Source of the DNA: Pricia mediterranea
GTDB lineage: Bacteria > Bacteroidota > Bacteroidia > Flavobacteriales > Flavobacteriaceae
DNA: 64,000 bases
NCBI RefSeq assembly: GCF_032248455.1
Contig: NZ_JAVTTP010000001.1
Location: forward strand, 372,001-436,000
Direction of reading: 5' to 3'
Positions 27,238-36,201 of the stretch are shown here, piece by piece (position 1 is the stretch's first letter; each line of letters opens with the position of its first letter). The position numbers were made by a program, and so were the translations under genes. Under the pieces are notes generated by a model, which was not told where the DNA came from, did no database searches, and saw only the letters and a list, made by a program, of their open reading frames with translations.

Positions 27238-27344
27238 ATCCGCAAACAAGGTATTTCAACCCTAAAGAAGACGCGAAGGTAAGCAGACATACAAAAACGT
27301 AAGAGCAACCCGATCAGGACATTTCAAAGATCAAAGGAAACACT

Positions 27345-28250
27345 ATGGCGAAGGCAACGAAGAAACAGGCACTCGGACGTGGATTATCGGCACTTCTAAA
27401 AGATCCCGAGAACGACATTCAATCCGCCACGGACCGCAATGCGGACAAGGTAGTCGGCAATATCGTGGAGTTGGACATCGATGCCATCGAGGTGAACCCG
27501 TTTCAGCCGCGTTCGAACTTTAACGATGAAGCGCTGCACGAACTCGCCAGTTCGATTCGCGAACTGGGGGTCATTCAACCGATCACCGTCCGGAAACTGG
27601 ACTTCAATAAATTCCAGCTCGTCTCGGGGGAGCGGCGCTATAGGGCCTCACGATTGGTCGGACTCGAGACCATTCCCGCTTACATCCGTATCGCCAACGA
27701 TCAGGAATCCCTGGAAATGGCCCTTGTCGAAAACATTCAAAGGCAAGACCTCGACCCCATTGAGATAGCGCTCTCTTACCAACGCCTGATCGACGATATA
27801 CAACTTACCCAAGAAAAAATGAGCGAACGAGTGGGGAAAAAACGCTCGACCATTACCAATTATTTGCGTTTGTTAAAGCTCGATCCCATCGTACAAACGG
27901 GAATTCGAGACGGATTTTTAAGCATGGGGCACGGTAGAGCCTTGGTGAACATCGATAAAAAGGCCGACCAAATCGCCCTCTATGAAAAAATAGTGGGTGA
28001 GAACCTTTCCGTCCGCAATACGGAACAAGCGGTCAAAGCCTATCGCGAAGGGAAAAAAGGCTCTGGTAAATCCAATAAGCAAACATCAAAAAAGCCGGAT
28101 TTCGTCGATGACACTATCGACAAGTTCACCGAGCATCTCTCCGTCAAGGTGGGTATCACGGCATCCCCTAAAGGCAGTGGAAAAATTACCATTCCCTTCC
28201 ATTCCCAAGAGGAATTCAAACGCATTCAAAAACTGATACTTGGCCAATAA
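27345..28250 (+). CDS. parB: ParB/Spo0J chromosome partitioning protein
   Basis: The 301-residue protein has KKQALGRGLSALL at the N-terminus, the ParB/Srx CTP-binding domain (IEVNPFQPRSNF, QPITVRKL, LVSGERRYRASRLVGL) and MALVENIQRQDLDPIE. The central HTH has QEKMSERVGKKRSTITNYLRLL. A lysine/serine linker precedes the C-terminal dimerisation domain. It loads on parS near the origin; no parS site was searched for systematically. It presumably forms an operon with parA. Confidence 0.95.
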   Translation: MAKATKKQALGRGLSALLKDPENDIQSATDRNADKVVGNIVELDIDAIEVNPFQPRSNFNDEALHELASSIRELGVIQPITVRKLDFNKFQLVSGERRYRASRLVGLETIPAYIRIANDQESLEMALVENIQRQDLDPIEIALSYQRLIDDIQLTQEKMSERVGKKRSTITNYLRLLKLDPIVQTGIRDGFLSMGHGRALVNIDKKADQIALYEKIVGENLSVRNTEQAVKAYREGKKGSGKSNKQTSKKPDFVDDTIDKFTEHLSVKVGITASPKGSGKITIPFHSQEEFKRIQKLILGQ

Positions 28251-28308
28251 TTTTCTTTTGACGACAGTTCTATCCAAGGCAACCCCACTGAAGACCATAG
28301 TCGATTCC

Positions 28309-28959
28309 ATGGGTAAATTCCTCTTTACTACGTTGCTACTGGGAATTTTTACGGTATCCGGAATCGCGCAGGAGAACGACAGTATTCCTAATGCCTCCCA
28401 GGAAATCGACTCCCTACAAGCCGATTTAAAAGAGGAGGGCATTATTGTCGTGGATACCTTAAAGAAAAAAAAAGTACGGATCAATCCCCTGGCGCCGAGT
28501 AAGGCCGCGTTCTATTCCGCCGCTTTTCCAGGATTGGGTCAAATTTATAACAAGCGCTATTGGAAAGCGCCTATCGTTTGGGGCGTGCTCGGAGGGGCCA
28601 TTTACGGATATGTTTATAACGATGACCTTTATCGACGTTTTCGAACGGCTTTCAAGAGAAGGCAGGCCGGTTTTACCGATGATGAGTTCTATGATCCCTT
28701 CGGTGGTGTCGGACAGATTCCCCGTTTGGACCAAGATGATCTGCAGAACCAACAGGAAGCCCGCCAGCGCGATCGCGACCTCTGGTTGGTCGGGGTTATA
28801 GCAGTGTATATCTTAAATATTGTAGATGCCAATGTCGATGCGCACCTCAAACAGTTCAATGTCGATGAAGACCTAAGTTTCGATATGCAGCCCTTTTTGG
28901 ATGTAGATCCCATAATGAATCGACCAAATTATGGAATGGCGGTGGTGGTGCGGTTTTAG
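28309..28959 (+). CDS. DUF5683-family membrane protein
   Basis: The protein is about 216 residues: a signal peptide (LLLGIFTVSGIAQEN), a low-complexity linker, and the motif PSKAAFYSAAFPGLGQIYNKRYWKAPIVWG, typical of DUF5683. A membrane-spanning glycine-rich segment follows (VLGGAIYGYVYN), then RDRDLWLVGVIAVYILNIVDANVDAHL. The family is a constant neighbour of parB and dapB in bacteroidetes, function unknown. The frame is open from a TTG at 28240 overlapping parB; the Met before the signal sequence was taken as start. Confidence 0.85.
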   Translation: MGKFLFTTLLLGIFTVSGIAQENDSIPNASQEIDSLQADLKEEGIIVVDTLKKKKVRINPLAPSKAAFYSAAFPGLGQIYNKRYWKAPIVWGVLGGAIYGYVYNDDLYRRFRTAFKRRQAGFTDDEFYDPFGGVGQIPRLDQDDLQNQQEARQRDRDLWLVGVIAVYILNIVDANVDAHLKQFNVDEDLSFDMQPFLDVDPIMNRPNYGMAVVVRF

Positions 28960-29009
28960 TTTGCAGTGGCAGTAGCCAGTAATAAATAATAAGTAATCAG
29001 TAGGTAGTT

Positions 29010-29060
29010 AAGTTTATGAACTCATACCCTCATAAACCTATAAAACCCATAAACTCAATA
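29010..29060. repeat. CTCATAAAC / CCCATAAAC simple repeat at dapB start
   Basis: Units such as CTCATAC, CTCATAAACC, TATAAAACCCATAAACTC precede dapB. The first ATG of the frame (29016) lies inside this repeat, which argues that translation starts downstream at the TTG at 29064. Confidence 0.7.
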
Positions 29061-29063
29061 AAT

Positions 29064-29768
29064 TTGAACATTGCACTTTTCGGATACGGAAAAATGGGTA
29101 AGATGATCGAGACGGTCTCCCAAAATAAAGGACATAACATCGTGGCCAAAATCGATGTGGACTCCGGGGACATCGATTATTCCGAGATGGATGTTGCCAT
29201 CGATTTCAGTATGCCCGATGCCGCCTTTGACAACATCAGCGGATGTTTTGAAAACGGGGTGCCCGTGATATCAGGTACAACAGGATGGCTGGATAATTAC
29301 GATGATGCCGTCGCTTTGTGCCAAGAAAAAAATGGGGCATTTATCTATGCCTCCAATTTTAGCCTCGGGGTCACTATTTTTTTTGAATTGAACCGGTATT
29401 TGGCACAAATGATGAGCAGGTTGGACCAATATCGGGTGTCCTTGGAAGAAATCCACCATACACAAAAACTGGATGCCCCCAGCGGAACGGCCATCAGCCT
29501 TGCCGAGGACATCATCGAAAACAGCGATTACCAAGGATGGAAGCTTGATCGGGCCGGGGATGGGGAGATTCCCGTTACCTCAAAACGTATCGGCGATACC
29601 CCCGGGACCCATACCGTGAACTACGGGAGCAAGGTAGATCATATTGAAATTAGGCACGCCGCCCACAATCGCGAAGGCTTCGCCCTGGGTGCTGTCATCG
29701 CGGCAGAATGGATTCAAGGGAAGACCGGGATTTTCACCATGAAAGACGTGCTCGATTTGAACCGATAA
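29064..29768 (+). CDS. dapB: 4-hydroxy-tetrahydrodipicolinate reductase
   Basis: The 235-residue enzyme performs the NAD(P)H reduction in lysine/diaminopimelate synthesis. Marks are NIALFGYGKMGKMI (Rossmann), AIDFSMPDAAFDNI, GTTGWLDN, the active-site EIHHTQKLDAPSGTAISLAEDI and the C-terminal HAAHNREGFALGAVIAAEWI. The preferred start is TTG 29064, directly before the Rossmann motif; an ATG at 29016 would add 16 residues (MNSYPHKPIKPINSIN) that are merely translated CCCATAAAC repeat. Short DapB length is usual for bacteroidetes. Confidence 0.94.
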   Translation: MNIALFGYGKMGKMIETVSQNKGHNIVAKIDVDSGDIDYSEMDVAIDFSMPDAAFDNISGCFENGVPVISGTTGWLDNYDDAVALCQEKNGAFIYASNFSLGVTIFFELNRYLAQMMSRLDQYRVSLEEIHHTQKLDAPSGTAISLAEDIIENSDYQGWKLDRAGDGEIPVTSKRIGDTPGTHTVNYGSKVDHIEIRHAAHNREGFALGAVIAAEWIQGKTGIFTMKDVLDLNR

Positions 29769-29820
29769 CGGGGCAACGAAAAAAGAAGAAAGAGCGAGGA
29801 AGGACGAGCTATGAAAAGTC

Positions 29821-29910
29821 ACAACCGACAGTCATCAACCGACCACGACCGAAAACCGAAAACCGACAACAAAAAACCAACAACCAACGACGTCCAACGT
29901 CTAAAAACTA
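29821..29910. repeat. ACCGACAAC / ACCGAAAACC simple repeat
   Basis: Degenerate units (ACAACCGACAGTCATCAACC, CCGAAAACCGAAAACCGACA, ACCAACAACCAACGAC) fill the gap between dapB and lepB. It is the complementary kind of the GTCGGTT repeat at 24956. Confidence 0.75.
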
Positions 29911-29928
29911 ACGACTTAAAATAAACAA

Positions 29929-31647
29929 ATGGACACAACACAGTGGATCATTTTTATCCTCATCGTACAGGTCATCCACTATTTGGGCACCTGGAAATTG
30001 TACGTCAAGGCCGGTAGAAAGTCTTGGGAGGCGGCAGTTCCTATATACAATGCCATCGTATTGATGAAGATTATCAATCGGCCTACATGGTGGACGGTAC
30101 TTCTCTTTATCCCTATCATTAACCTCTTGATGTTTCCCATTATTTGGATCGAGACCATCCGAAGTTTTGGAAGAAACAGCTTAGGGGAGACCTGGCTCGT
30201 GATTCTCACCCTAGGGTTTTACATCTATTATGTCAATTACGCGCTCGATGTAAAATATATCGAGAACCGGGGTCTGCACCCAAAGACCGCCACCGGCGAA
30301 TGGGTCAGTTCCATCGCCTTTGCCGTGATAGCCGCTACCCTCGTGCATACCTATTTTATCCAGCCCTACGTAATTCCTACTCCCTCGCTGGAGCGAACGC
30401 TTCGGGTAGGCGACCTGCTCTTTGTAAGCAAATTCCACTATGGTGCCCGCGCCCCGATGACCACGGTGGCCGCCCCCATGGTACATGACACCCTTCCGGT
30501 CCTTGGTGTCAAATCATACCTCAACAAGCCCCAACTCCCCTATTTCAGGTTGCCCGGATTTACTAAGGTGGACAGAAACGATATTGTGGTGTTCAGCTGG
30601 CCGGCGGATACGGTACGTCAGTTTTTTAAGAAAGAAGCGGGAGTGGACAAGCCCATTGACAAAAAATCTAACTACGTCAAGCGCTGTGTCGGTCTTCCCG
30701 GGGACTCCCTGGCCGTTATCGATGGTTACGTCCATATCAACGGAAAGCAATTGCAGCTGCCCGATCGGGCCAAACTGCAGTTCAATTACAACATATACGC
30801 CCAAAAAGGAGTCTCCTCAAAAATATTACAAAATGTAGGTGCCAATAGTTTTGAACGTCGGTATATCGTAGGCTCGTTGAACCAACAACAGGCAAATGCC
30901 CTTAATCCTTATATCCAAGGGTTCAGGGAGCGACCGGACGGGGACTTTTATGTATTCACGAAAGCAGCGGGAATCCCTCTTAGCGTCATCCGAAAAAACG
31001 GGATTTCGATAAAGGAAGAGACCGCCAGACAACGGATGGCTCCGTTGACCGACGCGATGGTGGCCGACCTCAGAAAGAATCCCGGCATTGATTCCGTCGT
31101 ACGAATCGTAGATCCCAAAGGCAGGGCGGGCGCAAACAATTTTCCCCAGAATCCGGACTACCCCTGGAGCTATGATCAGATGGGACCCATCTACATCCCC
31201 GAAAAAGGAAAAACGGTAGCCCTGGATATCCACGTGCTGCCACTTTACAAAAAAATTATCAGGGAATACGAGGGCAATACCATCAGTGTTTCTGGCAACC
31301 AGATCAAACTAAACGGGGAGGTAGCGGACTCGTACACCTTTAAACAGGACTATTATTGGATGATGGGCGACAACCGCGACCGTTCCGAAGATAGCCGCGC
31401 CTGGGGATACGTACCCGAAAACCATATTGTGGGAACGCCGATCTTTATCTGGGCGAGCTTCGACAATTTCGTCAACGCCAAGGGTCAAATGAACAAACCC
31501 TGGCAATGGAAGCCCCGTTGGGACCGTATCTTTACGACCGTACATGGCAGCGGCGAACCCGTATCGTACTTCAAGTACTTTTTGATTGCGTTAGTGGCCT
31601 ATTTTGTGGGGAGCTGGCTTTGGAAACGACGGAAGGCCAAGCGTTGA
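29929..31647 (+). CDS. lepB: Signal peptidase I with N-terminal membrane extension
   Basis: The 572-residue protein is far longer than the usual 200-350. Residues 1-110 form several membrane helices of the DUF5684 type (KLYVKAGRKSWEAAVPIYNA); another helix lies at 125-145. The S26 catalytic part has the serine box IPTPSLERTLRVGD (Leu where Met is usual), the lysine box NYVKRCVGLPGDSLA, and the C-terminal MMGDNRDRSEDSRAWGYVP. A large insertion of about 200 residues separates the last two boxes. A final membrane helix ends the protein with a basic tail. It cleaves signal peptides of exported proteins. This large form is usual in flavobacteria. Confidence 0.92.
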   Translation: MDTTQWIIFILIVQVIHYLGTWKLYVKAGRKSWEAAVPIYNAIVLMKIINRPTWWTVLLFIPIINLLMFPIIWIETIRSFGRNSLGETWLVILTLGFYIYYVNYALDVKYIENRGLHPKTATGEWVSSIAFAVIAATLVHTYFIQPYVIPTPSLERTLRVGDLLFVSKFHYGARAPMTTVAAPMVHDTLPVLGVKSYLNKPQLPYFRLPGFTKVDRNDIVVFSWPADTVRQFFKKEAGVDKPIDKKSNYVKRCVGLPGDSLAVIDGYVHINGKQLQLPDRAKLQFNYNIYAQKGVSSKILQNVGANSFERRYIVGSLNQQQANALNPYIQGFRERPDGDFYVFTKAAGIPLSVIRKNGISIKEETARQRMAPLTDAMVADLRKNPGIDSVVRIVDPKGRAGANNFPQNPDYPWSYDQMGPIYIPEKGKTVALDIHVLPLYKKIIREYEGNTISVSGNQIKLNGEVADSYTFKQDYYWMMGDNRDRSEDSRAWGYVPENHIVGTPIFIWASFDNFVNAKGQMNKPWQWKPRWDRIFTTVHGSGEPVSYFKYFLIALVAYFVGSWLWKRRKAKR

Positions 31648-31880
31648 TCCTCGGGCTCTGAATCCGAAAAATAACGGATTTATCAACTCGGTCCAAAATC
31701 CAAGGTCCCTCCCCTTGCCGATCGTATTTTTTCGTACATTGACCTCACAAACCAGATTTCGGGACGCGTAAGCTCTGTCTCAATCCTCTAGCACCCGATG
31801 GCTGTGCAATCGCCCTGTTTAAAGGGATCGTTCCTGGAATGATTGAATCAAGCGGATTGTTTTCGGAATGATTGACCAAA

Positions 31881-34800
31881 ATGGAGTACACTACCTATAA
31901 TATCAGCGTCGAAGAAGCGGGGCGTATCACCCTAGAACTTTTCGGAATCCACGGAAAGGCCTTTCCCCTACCCGGCTACATCGATTTTAACTTTCGGATC
32001 AAAGTGGATGACGGGGAGGGCTACATCCTTAAAATATCTCCCCCCGATGCAAATCCGGAGTATTTGGATTTCCAGCAAAAGTTGTTGCAATACACCGAAA
32101 AAACCAATGCCGATTTGATTTCACCCCGGGTCGTATCGGATGCCGAGGGAAATCCCCTAGCCTACTACACCGATACTTCCGGCAACCGACGGATGGTCCG
32201 CCTGCTTAGTTGGATTCCCGGTAGGATCTGGAGCAATGTCAACCCCCAAAACGATGACCTGCGCCTTAGCCTAGGCCGACAATGCGGAAAGCTGACCCGA
32301 GCACTACAGGGCTTCGATCATCCTCACGCCCACCGGGAATTTGAATGGGATATCGCGCGATCCCTCTGGACGGTGGCACATCTCGACCTTTTCGATGAAA
32401 GGGAACGGAAAATCCTGACAGGCTTTCAAAAAGCTTTTGAAAAAGCGCAACCTGCTTATTCCCAACTTCGGAAGTCCGTCGTACACAACGATGCCAACGA
32501 CTTTAACCTAGTGGTCTCCGAAGATCTGGTCCGCCCCACGGTGCGGGCGGCCATCGATTATGGCGATGCGATACGTACCCAGATTATCAACGATCTGGCC
32601 ATCGCCTGTGCCTACGCTATTATGGGACATAACGCGCCTTTGGAGGCCGCACTACCAGTGGTTAAAGGCTACCATGCCACATTTCCCCTAAAGGAAAAGG
32701 AACTTGAGCATCTGTACACCACGATTGCCATGCGGTTGGTCATCTCCGTGACCCAATCTGCCATCAACAAGCAAAAGGAACCGGACAATGCCTATTTACT
32801 GGTCAGCGAAAAACCGGGCTGGGAAGTCCTAAAAAAATGGTACGCCGTCCATGCCGATTTTGCCCATTACAGCTTTCGACAGGCCTGTGGCTTCATACCT
32901 CACCCCGATGAAGCGGCATTCAAAAAATGGGCCTCACAAAATAATTTTTCTTTGTCCGATCTTTTTCCAACGGTCGGAAAATGCGCGGCACATCCGCTTG
33001 ACCTTAGTGTATCCAGTCCCTGGTTGGGGCAACAAGTGGATTTCGATGACTTAGCACTGTTCCAGTTTAAGATTGACAGGGTACAACAACAACATCCCGA
33101 AAAAATAATCTCGGGGGGGTATCTGGAACCCCGAACGGTTTACACTACGACAAAATACGGCCGTATCGGCAACAACGGGCCGGAAAACCGCACCATACAT
33201 TTGGGAACGGACTTTTGGCTGCCCGCCGGAACCGCCGTAAACGCCCTCTTCGACGGCGAGGTAATCGCTTCCGTGAACGATGCGGGAGACAAGGAGTACG
33301 GGGGACTCATCATCTTAAAACACAGCATTGAAAACTTTGAATTTTTTACGCTCTACGGACATCTTACGATTGCGTCAGTAGAAAAAAACAAAGTAGGACA
33401 GCAACTTCTAAAGGGAGACAGGATCGGCAATCTAGGTCCCCCTAAGGAAAACGGCAACTGGTCACCGCACCTCCACTTTCAGATTATGCTATCGATGTTG
33501 GGGTACACGGTCGACTATCCGGGCGTCGGGTATTTCGAGCAGGTCCCGGTCTGGACCAGCATTTGTCCCGATCCCAACCTGTTGTTCAAATTGCCGGCGC
33601 TAGAACCACGGCCAAAAACCTCGAACGATAAGTTGATCGACTTTCGAACAAACCATCTGGGCAAAAGCCTGAGCCTACATTTTGAGGTGCCCATCAAAAT
33701 GGTGCGGGGGGCGGGCCAGTACCTCATCGATGAAAACGGGCGAAAGTACCTCGATACCGTGAACAACGTCGCCCACGTGGGGCACGAGCATCCCGAGGTA
33801 GTAAGGGCGGGGCAGCGACAGATGGCCCTACTCAATACCAATTCCCGCTACCTGCACGATAACATCAACGAGCTCACCCAAATACTTTTGGAGACCCTGC
33901 CGCCGGAACTCTCGGTGCTGCACTTTGTCAACTCCGGCAGTGAGGCGAACGAGCTGGCCATCCGCATGGTCAGGGCGGCGACCGGAGAACGGGACATTAT
34001 CGCCTCGGAAGTCGGATACCACGGTAACACCAATACAACAGTCGATATCAGTTCCTATAAATTTGATGGAAAAGGAGGACAGGGGGCGCCCGAACACACC
34101 CATATTTTCCCTTTGCCGGATGTCTTTCGGGGCAAATACCGAGGTCAGGACACAGGTCATCGATATGCGGAAGAAGTCCAAAATCTAATCGATGCGGTAC
34201 GCGAGAAAGGTCGCGGGGTCGGCGCGCTGATCGTCGAGCCCATCATCAGTTGCGGGGGACAGATCGAACTGCCGGAGGGATTTTTATCTCAAGCCTACAC
34301 GTACGTCCGCGCAGCGGGAGGACTCTGCATTTCCGACGAGGTGCAGGTGGGATGCGGCCGGGTAGGCAAATCCTTTTGGGGCTTTCAACTCCACGGCGTA
34401 ACGCCTGATATCGTGACTATCGGGAAACCTTTGGGCAACGGACACCCCTTAGCAGCAGTGGCGTGTACGCGCGAAGTAGCGGACCGGTTCGCCAACGGCA
34501 TGGAGTACTTCAACACCTTTGGAGGCAATCCGGTTTCCTGTGCCATCGGAACGGAGGTACTGCGAATCGTCAAGCGCGAGAAATTGCAGGAACACGCTTT
34601 ATACATCGGAGAATTACTGAAATCAGGGTTGCGAAGCTTGGCCCGGGATTTCCCGATTATCGGGGACGTTCGCGGGCAGGGACTGTTTTTGGGCTTTGAA
34701 CTGGTCGATTCCGAAATGAATCCCCTTGCCGACCGGGCCGACTATTTGGCGAACCGAATGAAAGACCATGGTATCTTGATGAGTACCGATGGACCCGATC

Positions 34801-34910
34801 GAAATGTTTTGAAAATCAAACCCCCTCTTGTTTTTAATCAGGATAACGTGGAAAAATTGTTGTTCTACTTGGAGAAGGTTTTTCAGGAGGATTTTATGGT
34901 AAGATGTTAA
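31881..34910 (+). CDS. Fusion: APH-like kinase, M23 domain, class III aminotransferase-fold phospho-lyase
   Basis: About 1009 residues in three parts. Residues 20-330 form a choline/aminoglycoside-kinase-like domain (VVHNDANDFNLVV near 200, IDYGDAIRTQIINDLAIACAY). Residues 430-540 form an M23/LytM domain with HLGTDF (439) and HLHFQ (530), the zinc ligands. Residues 590-1005 form a class III PLP enzyme (NVAHVGHEHPEV, NSGSEANELAIRM, SDEVQVGCGRVG, PLP Lys near 848 in IGKPLGNGHP). The order matches the known pairing of hydroxylysine-kinase-like and phospho-lyase (AGXT2L-like) domains, so it may phosphorylate an amino alcohol or hydroxy-amine and then eliminate phosphate. There is no signal peptide. 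A TTG at 31872 is a poor alternative start. Confidence 0.9.
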   Translation: MEYTTYNISVEEAGRITLELFGIHGKAFPLPGYIDFNFRIKVDDGEGYILKISPPDANPEYLDFQQKLLQYTEKTNADLISPRVVSDAEGNPLAYYTDTSGNRRMVRLLSWIPGRIWSNVNPQNDDLRLSLGRQCGKLTRALQGFDHPHAHREFEWDIARSLWTVAHLDLFDERERKILTGFQKAFEKAQPAYSQLRKSVVHNDANDFNLVVSEDLVRPTVRAAIDYGDAIRTQIINDLAIACAYAIMGHNAPLEAALPVVKGYHATFPLKEKELEHLYTTIAMRLVISVTQSAINKQKEPDNAYLLVSEKPGWEVLKKWYAVHADFAHYSFRQACGFIPHPDEAAFKKWASQNNFSLSDLFPTVGKCAAHPLDLSVSSPWLGQQVDFDDLALFQFKIDRVQQQHPEKIISGGYLEPRTVYTTTKYGRIGNNGPENRTIHLGTDFWLPAGTAVNALFDGEVIASVNDAGDKEYGGLIILKHSIENFEFFTLYGHLTIASVEKNKVGQQLLKGDRIGNLGPPKENGNWSPHLHFQIMLSMLGYTVDYPGVGYFEQVPVWTSICPDPNLLFKLPALEPRPKTSNDKLIDFRTNHLGKSLSLHFEVPIKMVRGAGQYLIDENGRKYLDTVNNVAHVGHEHPEVVRAGQRQMALLNTNSRYLHDNINELTQILLETLPPELSVLHFVNSGSEANELAIRMVRAATGERDIIASEVGYHGNTNTTVDISSYKFDGKGGQGAPEHTHIFPLPDVFRGKYRGQDTGHRYAEEVQNLIDAVREKGRGVGALIVEPIISCGGQIELPEGFLSQAYTYVRAAGGLCISDEVQVGCGRVGKSFWGFQLHGVTPDIVTIGKPLGNGHPLAAVACTREVADRFANGMEYFNTFGGNPVSCAIGTEVLRIVKREKLQEHALYIGELLKSGLRSLARDFPIIGDVRGQGLFLGFELVDSEMNPLADRADYLANRMKDHGILMSTDGPDRNVLKIKPPLVFNQDNVEKLLFYLEKVFQEDFMVRC

Positions 34911-34979
34911 GTTGCTTTTGAACGGTCATCCCTAATAACTTGAAAGATTTGAATGATTTATTACTACAATCCCATTGTC

Positions 34980-35507
34980 ATGAAAACATTTATTGCTTTT
35001 TGTTCCCTCCTTTCTATCGCCGCTTCGGCCTCCGCCCAAGAGTGGATCAACCCCGTTATCAAAGACTACGGAAAAATAAAATTCTATAAGAATGCGGAAC
35101 TGGTTCCGGATAAAAACACGGAGTATAAAATGGTGTTCGATCTAACCTTGGACAGCCAAGGAGATAGCATCAATAAAGGCTTGAACAAAATAGCGCGAGC
35201 CATCAATCTATTGGGAGCTTCGGGCGTTCCTAAAGAAAAAATGTATTTAGTCGGGATAATACATAGCAACACGACCTCAGTGATTTTGTCGAATGAAGCA
35301 CATCGCAAACGCACGGGCAAGGATAACCCAAATATGGACCTCTTGAAAGTTTTGACCGAAAACGGGGTGAAGTTTTATGTTTGTGGTCAGTCGCTTGCCC
35401 ATAGAGGTATTGATATAGCTGAAATGAACCCATATATTGATTTGAGCCTCTCAGCAATGACTAGCTTGACCTATTTTCAATATAGGGGATATGCACTGAT
35501 GCCTTAG
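34980..35507 (+). CDS. Secreted DsrE-family protein
   Basis: The 175-residue protein has a signal peptide (FIAFCSLLSIAASASAQ) and a DsrE/DsrF-like domain: EYKMVFDLTL, IARAINLLGASGVPKEKMYLVGIIH, LKVLTENGVKFYVCGQSLAHRGI with a conserved Cys, and MTSLTYFQYRGYALMP. Periplasmic DsrE-like proteins are common in flavobacteria; a role in sulfur handling is only suggested by the family. The ATG at 34980 was preferred over the frame's first ATG (34953) because it directly precedes the signal sequence. Confidence 0.87.
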   Translation: MKTFIAFCSLLSIAASASAQEWINPVIKDYGKIKFYKNAELVPDKNTEYKMVFDLTLDSQGDSINKGLNKIARAINLLGASGVPKEKMYLVGIIHSNTTSVILSNEAHRKRTGKDNPNMDLLKVLTENGVKFYVCGQSLAHRGIDIAEMNPYIDLSLSAMTSLTYFQYRGYALMP

Positions 35508-35644
35508 TATTTCGGCAAAATCCATTTTTGAGCTACAAAATAAAGGTTTAAACGCCTGTTTCTATATGTCCGTCCAACCCGATAGGCACGACCTCGAAAA
35601 AATAAGGGATTTTCTCGAAAAAGGGATAATCAGATTACAAATCT

Positions 35645-35965
35645 TCAAAACCCGTGATTTGCTATGGTCGCCAGGGCATCGGACCTTATTTTTTTCTGCA
35701 TATCGCCTTGCATCTGCATTTCGACCCGCACTGTGGTATCGTTCACCATCTTCAGTTGTTTAACGGCACCTACGTTGATTCCCGCATAGCGCACGTTGTC
35801 ACCCAATTTTAGTCCGCTCACGTTATCGAAGTGAGCGTAAATCTTGAAAGTCCGTCCGAACAAATTTTGTTCGTTGCCGATCAGATAGACTGCAGTGTAC
35901 AGCAGGACCACCCCAAGAACGACGAAAATTCCCAATTTTAATTTTTGTGAAGTTGAATTTTCCAT
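35645..35965 (-). pseudogene. Truncated MlaD/MCE-family protein
   Basis: The frame starts with MENSTSQKLKLGIFVVLGVVL, an N-terminal membrane helix, followed by the beginning of the MCE domain (FKIYAHFDNVSGLKLGDNVRYAGINVG). The product ends after 106 residues at SDALATIANHGF. Full-length bacteroidetal MlaD proteins have about 300 residues, and this one stops in mid-domain, where IGTDGL-like sequence and the helical region should follow. No continuing MCE sequence is seen downstream in another frame. It is most likely a remnant, and any translated protein would be non-functional for lipid transport. Confidence 0.65.
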
Positions 35966-36201
35966 GTTAGCCTTTTTATTGAAAGAAGGGCACGACCTTG
36001 GAATCATCGGATTTAACGGTCGGCGGTAGCCATAACATGGCTCAATCGGTACGGTCGTAACACAGAAACAGCAGGTCAATATAAGCTTTCGCCAGCGGCA
36101 ATGCATTGCGAACGAATATCGACCCGAAAACACGAAGAGAAAATTGGATTTCAGCAAAACTTGGCCTATCCTTGGCCGTGTTAATTGGAAAGCACGCAAC
36201 T

